Shown here one piece after another: positions 1 through 8,311 of a stretch of 57,985 bases of DNA. Every line of letters begins with the position of its first letter. Within the stretch, counting starts at the first letter, position 1. This stretch comes from Acidobacteriota bacterium (GTDB taxonomy: Bacteria > Acidobacteriota > Terriglobia > Acidiferrales > UBA7541): assembly GCA_003225295.1 (NCBI GenBank), contig QHYZ01000071.1:1-57985 (forward strand). The letters run 5' to 3'. The notes below the pieces were generated by a model. It was not told where the DNA came from, did not search any database, and saw nothing but the letters and a program-made list of their open reading frames with translations. The position numbers and the translations under genes are program-made.

Positions 1-180
1 GCTTTCTAGCTGCGCGCGATTCCCGAGATCTACTTGACAAAAGACAGCGCCAGAAGGGACGGCGGTGCGGTGGCCCTCGATGAGATTGTCGAGGGCAATA
101 ACGCGCATTCCGCGGGCCAGCAGGAATTCCGAACAGATGCTGCCGATGTAGCCTGCCGCTCCAGTGACCAGAATATTCAC
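1..180 (-). CDS. galE: UDP-glucose 4-epimerase family protein, N-terminal part (cut by window edge)
   Basis: Only the first 60 codons are present; the gene runs off the left edge. Read on the minus strand from a GTG at 180, the protein opens with the Rossmann nucleotide-binding motif GAAGYIG followed by the ALDNLIEGH stretch typical of GalE-like short-chain dehydrogenase/reductases, which interconvert UDP-glucose and UDP-galactose (or the GlcNAc pair) using bound NAD in the cytosol. Its place next to an EPS locus fits supply of nucleotide sugars. The fragment cannot separate GalE from other UDP-sugar epimerases of the extended SDR family. The GTG start is chosen because the NAD motif begins at once after it; no closer ATG fits. 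Confidence 0.8.
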   Translation of the reverse strand, partial: MNILVTGAAGYIGSICSEFLLARGMRVIALDNLIEGHRTAVPSGAVFCQVDLGNRAQLES

Positions 181-291
181 GGGTTCGTTCTCCTCGACTA
201 GGACGCGCCTAAGGCCGAATGGTGTTCAGGATTAGAGGATACATCACCGCGGTGGATGCAGCAGAGCCGCAACCGGGGGACTCCCCAAGAG

Positions 292-966
292 CTACGCCTG
301 CGACAAGCGGCGCTGGAAGGTAAGAAGAATCAAGTCGGCGCGCCGGCGGACGCCGAATTTATTCAGTAAGTTCGAAACATGAAATTTCACGGTCCGTTCC
401 GCGATGTTCAGCTTGCTGGCGATCTCTTTGTTGGAAAGATTTTCCAGCAGCGAATCGAGGACTTCCTGTTCGCGGCGGCTGAGGTTCGTGACGGAATCGG
501 TCTTCAGCCGGCGGCCCTGGCCGGTGAGAATGGAATCTACGAATCCGGAGAGAAGTTGCCGCGGAACCCAGAATCCTCCGCTGGCAACGAGCGGGAGCGC
601 GCGAATCAATTGCTCGCGGGCTTCCACGTAGGTCAAAAGCCCCTTGACTCCAAGGCGCAAAAGAGAAAAACAGTTCGCTTCATTGTGCTGCTCCCCGACG
701 ACGATGAGGCGGGCTTCGGGATAGCGTTCCATAAGATTGGCCAGAAGCGCACCGGTAGCGGGTTTGGCGGCGTGGGCGTCGATGACGTAGACCTGGGCGC
801 GGGGCGGCTCCACCGTTCGCAGGTCGGGCGCCAGCGTGGATTCAAGCTGCTTGGAGAATACCTTGAATGGTGCTTTCGCCAGAATGCGTTCGAACTCGCT
901 CAGCACCAAGGGGTGGGGCGAGAGGATGCAAACGGCAAGTTTAGAAGAAGCACGTTTGGTAGTCAC
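292..966 (-). CDS. LuxR/NarL-type response regulator-like transcription factor
   Basis: This 224-residue protein has a C-terminal LuxR-type helix-turn-helix at about residues 160-215 (LSRREQEVLDSLLENLSNKE, then the recognition helix RTVKFHVSNLL), which binds DNA. The N-terminal 120 residues look like a receiver domain: a hydrophobic beta strand ends at Asp63 (VYVIDAH), in the place of the phosphoacceptor, and a Lys occurs in GVKGLLTY. The acidic pair that normally chelates magnesium near the N-terminus is absent (ILSPHPLVL), so phosphorylation by a classic histidine kinase is doubtful. No kinase gene lies beside it. It stands alone between galE and the wecB remnant on the same strand. A role in controlling the polysaccharide genes is an inference from location only. 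Confidence 0.82.
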   Translation of the reverse strand: MTTKRASSKLAVCILSPHPLVLSEFERILAKAPFKVFSKQLESTLAPDLRTVEPPRAQVYVIDAHAAKPATGALLANLMERYPEARLIVVGEQHNEANCFSLLRLGVKGLLTYVEAREQLIRALPLVASGGFWVPRQLLSGFVDSILTGQGRRLKTDSVTNLSRREQEVLDSLLENLSNKEIASKLNIAERTVKFHVSNLLNKFGVRRRADLILLTFQRRLSQA

Positions 967-1042
967 TGTTTGCCAGGGTATTGAAAACTGGCCAAAGGGG
1001 CAAGTCCCTTTGACGGACCTGTCCTCGAATTGCTACTGACCG

Positions 1043-1267
1043 CTACGATGCATGTCCCCGGGGCACTTCCTTCAATAGGATAGCGACTATACGCCCTGCC
1101 GTATGGCCGTCCCAGAGTGGAGGAATGCGGCCGGCTTTGCCCTGGCCTGCTAGCCTATCACGGGCGGCGACAGGATGGCGCTGCATCTCCTGCATGAGCG
1201 GGGCGATTCTTGGGAGCTTCGGGCGGGTCCCGGCGATATTCAGAATTTCAGGCCTTGGCTCATGCAT
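1043..1267 (-). pseudogene. wecB: UDP-N-acetylglucosamine 2-epimerase remnant with a large internal deletion
   Basis: Within an otherwise gene-free stretch (967-1463), the minus strand encodes 74 residues that look like the two ends of a WecB-type epimerase joined together. The first part, ILNIAGTRPKLPRIAPLMQE, matches the family N-terminus (ILxxxGTRPxxxKxAPL). The second, KAGRIPPLWDGHTAGRIVAI, matches the family C-terminus (PPLWDGxAAxRIV). About 300 residues that should lie between, including the catalytic core, are missing. No good ribosome-binding site precedes the ATG at 1267. I take it as a deletion derivative without enzyme activity. It shares strand with the galE fragment, so both may descend from a sugar-nucleotide operon. 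Confidence 0.6.
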
Positions 1268-1463
1268 TGTTTCTGGTGACGTGGAATCGGACACTTCAGT
1301 GCCGCCAATTCGCCATTCGCGCGAAAAAAGCACTACTTCAATGCCTGAGATAGGTATCCACCGCAAAACCTGGGTAAAATAGAGGTGTCCGGAAACGCCA
1401 GATTTCTTCGGTACTTGCACCATTTCGTCCGGCGAACCGGTAAGGAGCAGCACCTTCCAGCGG

Positions 1464-4400
1464 ATGCGCAACCTGAACGAATCGGCCAAAGCCTTGCGTG
1501 AGCTGCTTGCGCACAGGATCCTCGTGCTCGACGGCGCGATGGGGACAATGTTGCAGCAGCGGAACCTGACGGCGACGGATTTCGGTGGCGCCGCGCTGGA
1601 AGGCTGCAATGAAAATCTGGTTCGAACCAGGCCGGACGTGGTGCTGGACATTCACCGGAAATATCTTGAGGCGGGAGCGGACCTCATCGAGACAGATACT
1701 TTCGGCGGAGCGCCGCTCGTGCTGGGGGAGTACGGCCTGGCCGCAGACGCGCACGAACTGAACAAAAGAGCGGCAGAATTGGCGCGGCAGGCGGCCGATG
1801 AGCTCAGCACGCCGCAAAAGCCACGGTATGTCGCAGGCTCCATGGGTCCGACAACGAAAGCGATTACGGTTACCGGCGGCGTCACGTTTGAGCAATTGCG
1901 TGAGGCTTATTACGTCCAAGCCAAAGGATTGGTCGAAGGCGGAGTCGACGTGTTGCTGGTGGAAACCTGCCAGGACACTCGGAACATCAAAGCGGCGACC
2001 CTGGCTATTCGGCAGCTCTCCGAGACGATTGGCGCCGAGGTGCCGTTCATCATTTCGGTGACCATCGAGCCGATGGGCACAATGCTGGCGGGCCAGACGG
2101 TGGAGGCGATGTGGGCTTCGCTGCGCCATGCGCATCCGCTGGCCTTCGGAATGAATTGCGCGACTGGGCCGGAGTTCATGACAGACCACATTCGAACGCT
2201 GAGCCAACTGACGCTAGAGTTTGTCTCGTGCTACCCAAATGCGGGCTTGCCGGATGAAGAAGGCAAGTATTTGGAGACACCGACGTCGCTAGCGGCTCAA
2301 CTTGAGAAATTCGTGGATCATGGCTGGCTGAATATCGTGGGCGGATGCTGCGGAACAACGGAAAAGCATATCCGCGCGCTCGCCCAGATGGTGGAGGGGA
2401 AAAAACCCCGGCAGCGCCCCGCTGAAGCGCACCGTGCAGTGTACTCCGGAATCGAAACTATCGAAGCCGAGGAAAGCACGCGGCCGTTGCTGGTAGGCGA
2501 AAGGACAAACGTCATCGGGTCGCGACTGTTCAAGAACCTGGTGGCGGAAGAAAAGTGGGAAGAGGCAAGCGAGATTGCGCGGCGGCAGGTGCGCGGCGGC
2601 GCGCATATCGTGGACGTATGCCTGCAAAGCACGGAGCGCGACGAGAAAAAAGACATACCGCCGTTTTACGAAAAGCTGATTCGCAAGGTGAAGACACCGG
2701 TGATGATCGATACCACTGACCCCACGGCGATCGAACTTGCGCTGACCTATTGCCAGGGCAAGGCGATCATCAACTCGATCAACCTGGAAGACCGCGAAGA
2801 AAAGTTTGAACGCGTTGTACCGATTGCGCGCAGATTCGGCGCGGCCGTGGTGGCCGGGTGCATTGATGAAGATCCGCTGCAAGCACAGGCGTTCACGCGC
2901 GAACGAAAACTGGCGATTGCGCAGCGTTCTTACAAGTTGCTGACGGAAAAATATGGCCTCGAGCCGGAAGACATCATATTCGATCCATTGGTATTTCCCT
3001 GCGCGACCGGCGATAAAAACTATATCGGCGGAGCAGTGGAAACCATCGAAGGTATCCGGCTGATCAAACAGGCCTTGCCGAATGTGCGCACGATTCTGGG
3101 CATCTCAAACGTTTCGTTCGGATTGCCGGCAGGCGCGAGGGAGGTAGTGAACTCGGTTTTCCTCTATTACTGCACGAAGGCCGGGTTGGATCTGGCCATA
3201 GTGAATGCGGAGAAACTCGAGCGGTTCGCTTCGATCCCTACTCAGGAGAGAGAGCTCGCCGAGAATCTGCTGTTTTCGCACCCGCCGAAAGCCGGGCTTG
3301 CAGATCAAGCCGCCCTGCTCGGAACTGTTCCGGCGGACTGGCGCGAACAGAACGAGGAACAGCGCGCGGCAGTCAATCAATTTCATATCGCGGCAATTAC
3401 CGAGCATTTTCGCACTGCAAAAAAGAAAGAGAAGGCGCGTGCGGCGGACCTCCCACTGGACGAGCGCCTGGCAAATTACATCATTGAGGGCACGCGCGAT
3501 GGGCTGATCGACGACCTTGAAAAGAAGCGGGCCGAAGGAGCCCCGCCGTTAGACATTGTGAATGGGCCGCTGATGACGGGGATGGCGGAAGTCGGCCGGC
3601 TGTTTAACGCCAATGAATTGATTGTCGCCGAAGTATTACAGTCGGCCGAAGCGATGAAGGCGGCCGTCAGCCACCTCGAGCAGTTCATGGAAAAAGCCGA
3701 CACTGCCAAACGCGGCAAGGTGGTGCTGGCAACTGTTAAGGGTGATGTCCACGACATCGGGAAAAACCTCGTCGAAATCATTTTGAAGAACAACGGCTAT
3801 GAGGTGGTGAACCTTGGGATCAAGGTGCCGCCCGAAGAGCTAATCAAGGCGTATCAAGAGCACAAGCCAGACGCGATTGGATTGTCCGGGCTATTGGTGA
3901 AAAGCGCGCTGCAGATGGTGATAACGGCGAGCGATCTGAAGGATGCCGGGATCCAAGTACCTTTGCTTGTGGGGGGAGCGGCACTCTCCGCGAAATTCAC
4001 GCAAACGAAGATTGCACCCAGCTACGGTAAGGCAGTGTGCTACGCGAAAGATGCCATGACTGGCCTGCGTTTGATGAATGAGTTGATGAATCCGACGACG
4101 CGGGAAAACGTTGTGCGTGCGCACACGGCATCGGGGAACGGGTATGCCGTAAGCATAACGATAAGTGCGGCAGAAATTCCAAAAGTGACTCGCTCGCCGC
4201 GCGTTCGAACCGACCTACCGATTCCCCGCGTGGCGTCGGTCGAACGTAAAGTGCGGCTGGTCCCCGATCTGCGCGACATCTGGAGTTACATCAATCCCTT
4301 CATGCTCTATGGACGACATATGGGTTTCCGCGGCGATTTTGAAAAGCGCCTCGCGGAACGAGATTCGAAAGCCGTCGAACTCTTCGAAAACATGGAGGAG

Positions 4401-5024
4401 GTAAAAAAAGAGGCGGCGGAATTCATGAAGATCCGGGCGGTTTGGCAATTCTTCGAAACCGAGGCGGAGGGAGAGTTACTTCACCTGTTTGTGGGTGGAA
4501 CGCAGGAGCCGGTGCACACGTTCCGGTTTGCCAGGCAGCGGCAGGGCGATTATCTGTGCTTGAGCGATTATGTCTTGCCGCAGCAGAATGGCCGGCGCGA
4601 TCACCTGGCCATGTTCGTTGTGACGGCGGGAGAAGGAGTGCGCGAGCGCTCGGAAAAAGCGAAGAATGAAGGGTACTATTTCAAATCGCATGGCTTGCAA
4701 GCGCTCGCGATTGAGACGGCCGAAGCGTGCGCGGAGTGGCTGCACCGGAGGATTCGCGAAGACTGGGGATTCCCTGATCCGCCGGAGAGGACCATGGCGC
4801 AGCGCTTTACTTCACGCTATCGCGGGAAACGCTACAGCTTTGGTTATCCGGCGTGTCCCAATCTGGAGGATCAAGCGGGGATCTGGAAACTGCTGAGACC
4901 TGAAGAAATTGGCGTTCAGCTGACGGAAGGTTTTATGATGGATCCGGAAGCGAGCGTCAGCGCAGTCGTCTTTCACCACCCGGATTGCACGTATTTCTCT
5001 CTGGGGGAGGCCACAGAATCCTAG
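1464..5024 (+). CDS. metH: Cobalamin-dependent methionine synthase
   Basis: The 1186-residue product has full MetH length and domain order. The homocysteine-binding barrel (about 1-320) has the zinc ligands Cys232 (GMNCATG) and Cys295-Cys296 (GGCCGTT). The pterin/methyl-tetrahydrofolate domain follows (about 340-620, with GERTNVIGSR at its start). The cobalamin-binding region has the DxHxxG motif around His763 (GDVHDIGKN). The C-terminal reactivation domain, which binds S-adenosylmethionine, ends with the GYPACPNLEDQ motif. The cytosolic enzyme moves a methyl group from methyl-tetrahydrofolate to homocysteine through methylcob(I)alamin. It stands alone; I saw no cobalamin or SAM riboswitch in the 450 bases upstream. 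The ATG at 1464 places the family N-terminus (LRELLAHRILVLDGAMGTML) correctly. An opposite-strand open frame at 1338-2207 is a shadow of this gene. Confidence 0.97.
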   Translation: MRNLNESAKALRELLAHRILVLDGAMGTMLQQRNLTATDFGGAALEGCNENLVRTRPDVVLDIHRKYLEAGADLIETDTFGGAPLVLGEYGLAADAHELNKRAAELARQAADELSTPQKPRYVAGSMGPTTKAITVTGGVTFEQLREAYYVQAKGLVEGGVDVLLVETCQDTRNIKAATLAIRQLSETIGAEVPFIISVTIEPMGTMLAGQTVEAMWASLRHAHPLAFGMNCATGPEFMTDHIRTLSQLTLEFVSCYPNAGLPDEEGKYLETPTSLAAQLEKFVDHGWLNIVGGCCGTTEKHIRALAQMVEGKKPRQRPAEAHRAVYSGIETIEAEESTRPLLVGERTNVIGSRLFKNLVAEEKWEEASEIARRQVRGGAHIVDVCLQSTERDEKKDIPPFYEKLIRKVKTPVMIDTTDPTAIELALTYCQGKAIINSINLEDREEKFERVVPIARRFGAAVVAGCIDEDPLQAQAFTRERKLAIAQRSYKLLTEKYGLEPEDIIFDPLVFPCATGDKNYIGGAVETIEGIRLIKQALPNVRTILGISNVSFGLPAGAREVVNSVFLYYCTKAGLDLAIVNAEKLERFASIPTQERELAENLLFSHPPKAGLADQAALLGTVPADWREQNEEQRAAVNQFHIAAITEHFRTAKKKEKARAADLPLDERLANYIIEGTRDGLIDDLEKKRAEGAPPLDIVNGPLMTGMAEVGRLFNANELIVAEVLQSAEAMKAAVSHLEQFMEKADTAKRGKVVLATVKGDVHDIGKNLVEIILKNNGYEVVNLGIKVPPEELIKAYQEHKPDAIGLSGLLVKSALQMVITASDLKDAGIQVPLLVGGAALSAKFTQTKIAPSYGKAVCYAKDAMTGLRLMNELMNPTTRENVVRAHTASGNGYAVSITISAAEIPKVTRSPRVRTDLPIPRVASVERKVRLVPDLRDIWSYINPFMLYGRHMGFRGDFEKRLAERDSKAVELFENMEEVKKEAAEFMKIRAVWQFFETEAEGELLHLFVGGTQEPVHTFRFARQRQGDYLCLSDYVLPQQNGRRDHLAMFVVTAGEGVRERSEKAKNEGYYFKSHGLQALAIETAEACAEWLHRRIREDWGFPDPPERTMAQRFTSRYRGKRYSFGYPACPNLEDQAGIWKLLRPEEIGVQLTEGFMMDPEASVSAVVFHHPDCTYFSLGEATES

Positions 5025-5230
5025 CGTGTATTGCTCAACCTGGCTAAGTTTGGGCTAAGTTAAGTTATTGATTTCGTTGGGCGGAAATTGGGTTGTGCAG
5101 CAGCGTCTAGCCCAGGATAACAGGTGCCGAGCCAGGAGAAGCCTAATTTCCGTTGACCCCGTTAAAGGCCCGGGGAGGCTCCCTGCCCGCTACACCTGCT
5201 TGTGAAGACGACCTACGAAGGGGACACCCC

Positions 5231-5251
5231 GTACAGGAACATTACCTGTAC
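5231..5251. repeat. Perfect 21-base palindrome (GTACAGG-N7-CCTGTAC), possible operator
   Basis: The gap between metH and the lipoprotein gene (5025-5334) holds no gene I can recognise. It contains this inverted repeat with 7-base perfect arms and a 7-base centre. There is no T-run after it, so it is not a typical terminator. A sequence with the same GTACA-N11-TGTAC frame lies at 30591-30611, before another secreted-protein gene. It may be a regulator binding site; that is inference. Confidence 0.35.
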
Positions 5252-5334
5252 TTAAATTGGCCCCCCAGACGGTATTTTCAAGCCCCACGCACGGGTATTC
5301 TACGCTACGGGTAGACTCTGGAGCTGCCTGGGGC

Positions 5335-6249
5335 ATGAGACTTGGATCGCCTGATCAGCGATTGGGCCAGCGTAGTTTTCCTCGGAAACCAGGTCTTCGT
5401 GTGCGGCCAGCGCTCTTGCTCACGGGAATGCTCGCCTCGATGGCTTGGTCCTGGGGTTGTACCGGTGCTGTCAGCGGAAATTCACCCCCCCCGCCGCTCC
5501 CGCAAACGTACGACATCTCCGGGACGATCAGTCCGGCTGTGGGCGGAAATGGTGCGAGGCTCACGCTAAGTGGAGCAGCTAGCGCTACGACAACGGCGGA
5601 TAGCTCCGGCTCTTACACCTTCACTGGATTGGCAAACGGGACTTACGCGATTATTCCCAGCCACAGCGGTTACACGTTTAGTCCGACCAGCCAATCTGCA
5701 ACGGTCAGCGGCGCCAACGTCACCGCAATAAATTTCACGGACACTCCGCAAAGCGCCACGTATTCCATTTCCGGGACGATCAGTCCAGCTGCGGGTGGTA
5801 GTGGAGCCACGGTGATCTTGAGCGGGGCCGCCGGGGCGACGACGCTTACGAACGCGTCAGGCAGCTACAGCTTCTCTGCTTTGACAAACGGGACATATAC
5901 CGTAACTCCCAGCAATACCGGATATATGTTTTCTCCTGCCAGCACGAATGTGACGATAAACGCCGGAAATGTTCCCGGTGTGAATTTCACCGCGACGGTG
6001 CAGTCAGCGCATTCCGTAGCGCTGTCTTGGATCGCCAGCACTTCGACAGTGGCTGGATACAACGTGTATCGCAGCACCGTGAGTGGCACTCAATACGCCA
6101 AGGTGAATTCTTCGTTGGTGGTGGGCAGCCTGGCTTATACCGATACGACCGTGCTTGGTGGTATTGTCTATTACTACGTGACGACGGCGGTGGACGCCAG
6201 CGGTAACGAGAGCGTTCATTCCAACGAAGTGTCTGCCAACATCCCATAG
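5335..6249 (+). CDS. Surface lipoprotein with two CNA-B-like repeats and a fibronectin type III domain
   Basis: The protein has a lipoprotein-type signal: a basic stretch, the hydrophobic segment ALLLTGMLASMAW and a lipobox ending SWGC, so it should be lipid-anchored after signal peptidase II cleavage. A proline-rich spacer follows. Then come two tandem repeats of about 80 residues, each starting with ISGTISPAxGG and containing a GSYTFTGLANGTY-like core, as in CNA-B/carboxypeptidase-regulatory beta-sandwich domains. The last 85 residues look like a fibronectin III domain (ALSWIAS, then GYNVYRS and YYYVTTAVDASGNES). Function is probably adhesive or structural at the cell surface. The start is uncertain: ATG at 5335 is chosen, but a GTG at 5401 would give a more usual signal peptide and an open frame also extends up to 5257. 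No partner gene is in the same operon. Confidence 0.75.
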   Translation: MRLGSPDQRLGQRSFPRKPGLRVRPALLLTGMLASMAWSWGCTGAVSGNSPPPPLPQTYDISGTISPAVGGNGARLTLSGAASATTTADSSGSYTFTGLANGTYAIIPSHSGYTFSPTSQSATVSGANVTAINFTDTPQSATYSISGTISPAAGGSGATVILSGAAGATTLTNASGSYSFSALTNGTYTVTPSNTGYMFSPASTNVTINAGNVPGVNFTATVQSAHSVALSWIASTSTVAGYNVYRSTVSGTQYAKVNSSLVVGSLAYTDTTVLGGIVYYYVTTAVDASGNESVHSNEVSANIP

Positions 6250-6265
6250 CCGCGCGCAGAACAAC

Positions 6266-6778
6266 CTAGCGAGTGATTTCCTCCTGCTTCTCTGCCGGAT
6301 CAGCTTTCCCTCGAAAAAAGGCCGAGAAGGGCCGCCTGCGGGTCGCATAGCCCCAGACAAAACATTGCGCCAGCACTGCGCCAAAGGCGTCAATCGCTGC
6401 ATCGCGCGGTGTCGCTTCCCGTAGCGGAACGAATGACTGGTGCCATTCGTCGAGCGCCGCATACAAGACCGCGATCACCAGGGTCGTAAAAGCCCAGTTG
6501 AATTTCCAACCAGACCTTCCTGCACGGATCCCGCGAAACACCGTAATACTGAAGATCCCAAACTCCGTCACGTGGGCCGTCTTGCGGATGCCGAAGTGGA
6601 TGAGACGCAACATTCCGCGTGTGGCTCGCGGGAAGAGCCAGCGTAAGACTGGGAGGATGACGCTGACGGTCCGCTCAGCGGCAAAGGATTGTGTTGACAA
6701 GACCGAAATCAGGAGGGCGGCAAGAATTGCAGGAAACCAATAGCTCAATTGCGCTGTTCCGTGGGGTTGCTCAGACAT
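6266..6778 (-). CDS. VanZ-like family membrane protein
   Basis: The 170-residue protein matches the VanZ-like family: an N-terminal membrane segment, the RKTAHVTEFGIFS motif (about residues 65-80), and the DEWHQSFVPLREATPRDA motif (about 109-126) followed by a last membrane helix. About four membrane segments are predicted by eye. VanZ itself gives low-level teicoplanin resistance; other members occur often in polysaccharide and exosortase loci, with unknown chemistry. Its ATG lies 3 bases after the rfbD stop, so it is the last gene of the TPR-rfbC-rfbD-vanZ operon. That tight coupling suggests an envelope or EPS role rather than antibiotic resistance. Confidence 0.85.
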   Translation of the reverse strand: MSEQPHGTAQLSYWFPAILAALLISVLSTQSFAAERTVSVILPVLRWLFPRATRGMLRLIHFGIRKTAHVTEFGIFSITVFRGIRAGRSGWKFNWAFTTLVIAVLYAALDEWHQSFVPLREATPRDAAIDAFGAVLAQCFVWGYATRRRPFSAFFRGKADPAEKQEEITR

Positions 6779-6781
6779 AGC

Positions 6782-7636
6782 TCACCGGAGATCGCCCATC
6801 TCCCGCAATTCTTTTAGGTAGGCACTCAAGGCGTCACGCCAAGGCCTCATTCTCAGGCCCAGGGTGTTCAGGCTCGCAGGCGAGAGGACCGAGTAAGGTG
6901 GGCGTCTTGCAGGACGGCGCGCCTCTGCAGTAGTGATCGGCGATACGCGAACGGAATCGCGGCCTGCCTGGCGCAAAGTTTCCTGGGCGAATTCAAACCA
7001 GGAGCAGGAGCCTTCATTTGTTACATGCAAGGTTCCTCGCGCGTCCATGCGGACAAGATCGCGAATCATCCTGGCCAGGTCGCGTGTGAAGGTGGGAGAT
7101 CCCAGCTGATCGGCGACAACTGTGAGTTCTGAACGTGTCTCGCAGGCACGAAGAATTTTCTCTGGAAAACAGGCACGAGCGGCGCCAAAAAGCCAGGAAG
7201 TGCGTGCGATGCACCACTCTGAATGGTGTTCGCGGATCGCTTTTTCACCTGCCGCCTTGGATTGCCCATATACGTTGAGCGGTGCGATCGGATCCCCGGG
7301 TTCGTATGGCCGAGCGGAAGTTCCGTCGAAAAGATAGTCCGTACTCACGAAAAATAAGCGCGAGCCAACCTCTTTCACGGCACGAGCCACATTCTCGGTA
7401 CCACGGGCATTCACCGCGAAGGCGTTTTCCGGATGGCCCTCGCTCCCATCGACGTCGGTATACGCTGCCGTCAGCACGGTCCAGTCAGGTCGCGTACGAG
7501 CAAGTAAACTATGCACTTGTTCGGGGACCCGGATGTCGGCATCTCGCGAACTGGCAGGGATGAGCTCGTCAGTCGTCCATTCCTTCAGCAAGTCGGTACC
7601 GAGCATGCCCCGCGCACCGATGATCAAGACACGCAT
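6782..7636 (-). CDS. rfbD: dTDP-4-dehydrorhamnose reductase
   Basis: This enzyme catalyses the last step of dTDP-L-rhamnose synthesis: NAD(P)H-dependent reduction of dTDP-4-keto-L-rhamnose in the cytosol. The 284 residues start with the dinucleotide motif IGARGMLG (6-13). They carry the catalytic set STDY (98-101) and YGQSK (Tyr123, Lys127) of the extended SDR fold, as well as the family signature DYLFDG. Length is normal. The ATG lies 5 bases after the rfbC stop, showing an operon. The other rhamnose genes, rfbA and rfbB, lie in a separate minus-strand operon at 14.6-16.5 kb, so the four-gene pathway is complete but split. Confidence 0.94.
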   Translation of the reverse strand: MRVLIIGARGMLGTDLLKEWTTDELIPASSRDADIRVPEQVHSLLARTRPDWTVLTAAYTDVDGSEGHPENAFAVNARGTENVARAVKEVGSRLFFVSTDYLFDGTSARPYEPGDPIAPLNVYGQSKAAGEKAIREHHSEWCIARTSWLFGAARACFPEKILRACETRSELTVVADQLGSPTFTRDLARMIRDLVRMDARGTLHVTNEGSCSWFEFAQETLRQAGRDSVRVSPITTAEARRPARRPPYSVLSPASLNTLGLRMRPWRDALSAYLKELREMGDLR

Positions 7637-7641
7637 TGGGC

Positions 7642-8259
7642 TTATTTGTGCTGCGTTTCCCAGTCGTAGGCAATGTTGGGGTCGTTGTAAGGCAGTCGGA
7701 GCTCATCCGCTGGGTTGTAGTGGCGGTCGGTCAAATAAAGAAGTTGAATCGGTTCAACTCCTAAGGCTTTGTATCCATGGCCGATGCCGGGCGGAATTAG
7801 AATTTCCCAGGGGCGGAATCGTCCGACATAGATCGTGTTGATTAAGCCAAACGTCTTCGAATGACGCCGCAAGTCGTAGAGAAAAACTTGCACCATCCCG
7901 GTAACGGGAGCCCACAGATCGGTTTGCTCCGAATGGTAGTGGATCGCCTTAATCGTGTTGGGATAAGTGAGCGTCAGGGAAATCTGAATCTTTCGTGTGT
8001 TGTCCGGCACCATATCGCTGGCGAGCCCTCGGCCAAGCCGCGCAATTTCGGTGAAAAAACCCCGGTCATCGGGATAGATCTGGAGCGGCTCGATTCTGAC
8101 ACCGTCAATGAGGTCAGTCGAGTCCAGCTTGGCAATAATTTTGCCCATGGATTTCTCGGTTCGTTTGAGAATTGCCAACTCAATTCCGTTCCGTGTACCG
8201 AGGGAGACAATTTCTTCATCGCTTCTCTGCGTTGCGGACACTTCGGCCATCATTTTCAT
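7642..8259 (-). CDS. rfbC: dTDP-4-dehydrorhamnose 3,5-epimerase family protein (RmlC-like cupin)
   Basis: The core (from about residue 45) follows RmlC: PDDRGFFTEIARLG near the start, the catalytic-histidine region KAIHYHSEQTDLWAP, then VQVFLYDLR, and the cupin end PPGIGHGYKALG. The enzyme epimerises C3 and C5 of dTDP-4-keto-6-deoxyglucose, the third step of dTDP-rhamnose synthesis. The chosen ATG at 8259 has a strong ribosome-binding site (GAGGAGAG, 2 bases from the ATG). This gives a 37-residue N-terminal extension over usual RmlC; an inner ATG at 8148 would give the normal length but has a poor site. The motif is IHYH where classical RmlC has LHYQ, so a related epimerase specificity is possible. 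Second gene of the TPR-rfbC-rfbD-vanZ operon. Confidence 0.86.
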   Translation of the reverse strand: MKMMAEVSATQRSDEEIVSLGTRNGIELAILKRTEKSMGKIIAKLDSTDLIDGVRIEPLQIYPDDRGFFTEIARLGRGLASDMVPDNTRKIQISLTLTYPNTIKAIHYHSEQTDLWAPVTGMVQVFLYDLRRHSKTFGLINTIYVGRFRPWEILIPPGIGHGYKALGVEPIQLLYLTDRHYNPADELRLPYNDPNIAYDWETQHK

Positions 8260-8311
8260 GCCTCTCCTCGATTAAATCAGAGATTCTCCTCGCACGCACT
8301 GAGAAATGCAC

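Noticed and set aside
1338-2207. 289-codon open frame on the minus strand
   Set aside because: It lies fully opposite metH, which has every expected motif; its translation is low in family features.
5041-5056. TGGCTAAGTTTGGGCT, sigma-54-like spacing before the surface lipoprotein gene
   Set aside because: The -12 part is GGGC rather than TTGC and it lies about 280 bases from the gene.
5281-5335. Stretch with ACGCTACGGGTAGACTC resembling part of a cyclic-di-GMP riboswitch
   Set aside because: The conserved CGCAAAG and the paired P1/P2 helices are not there.
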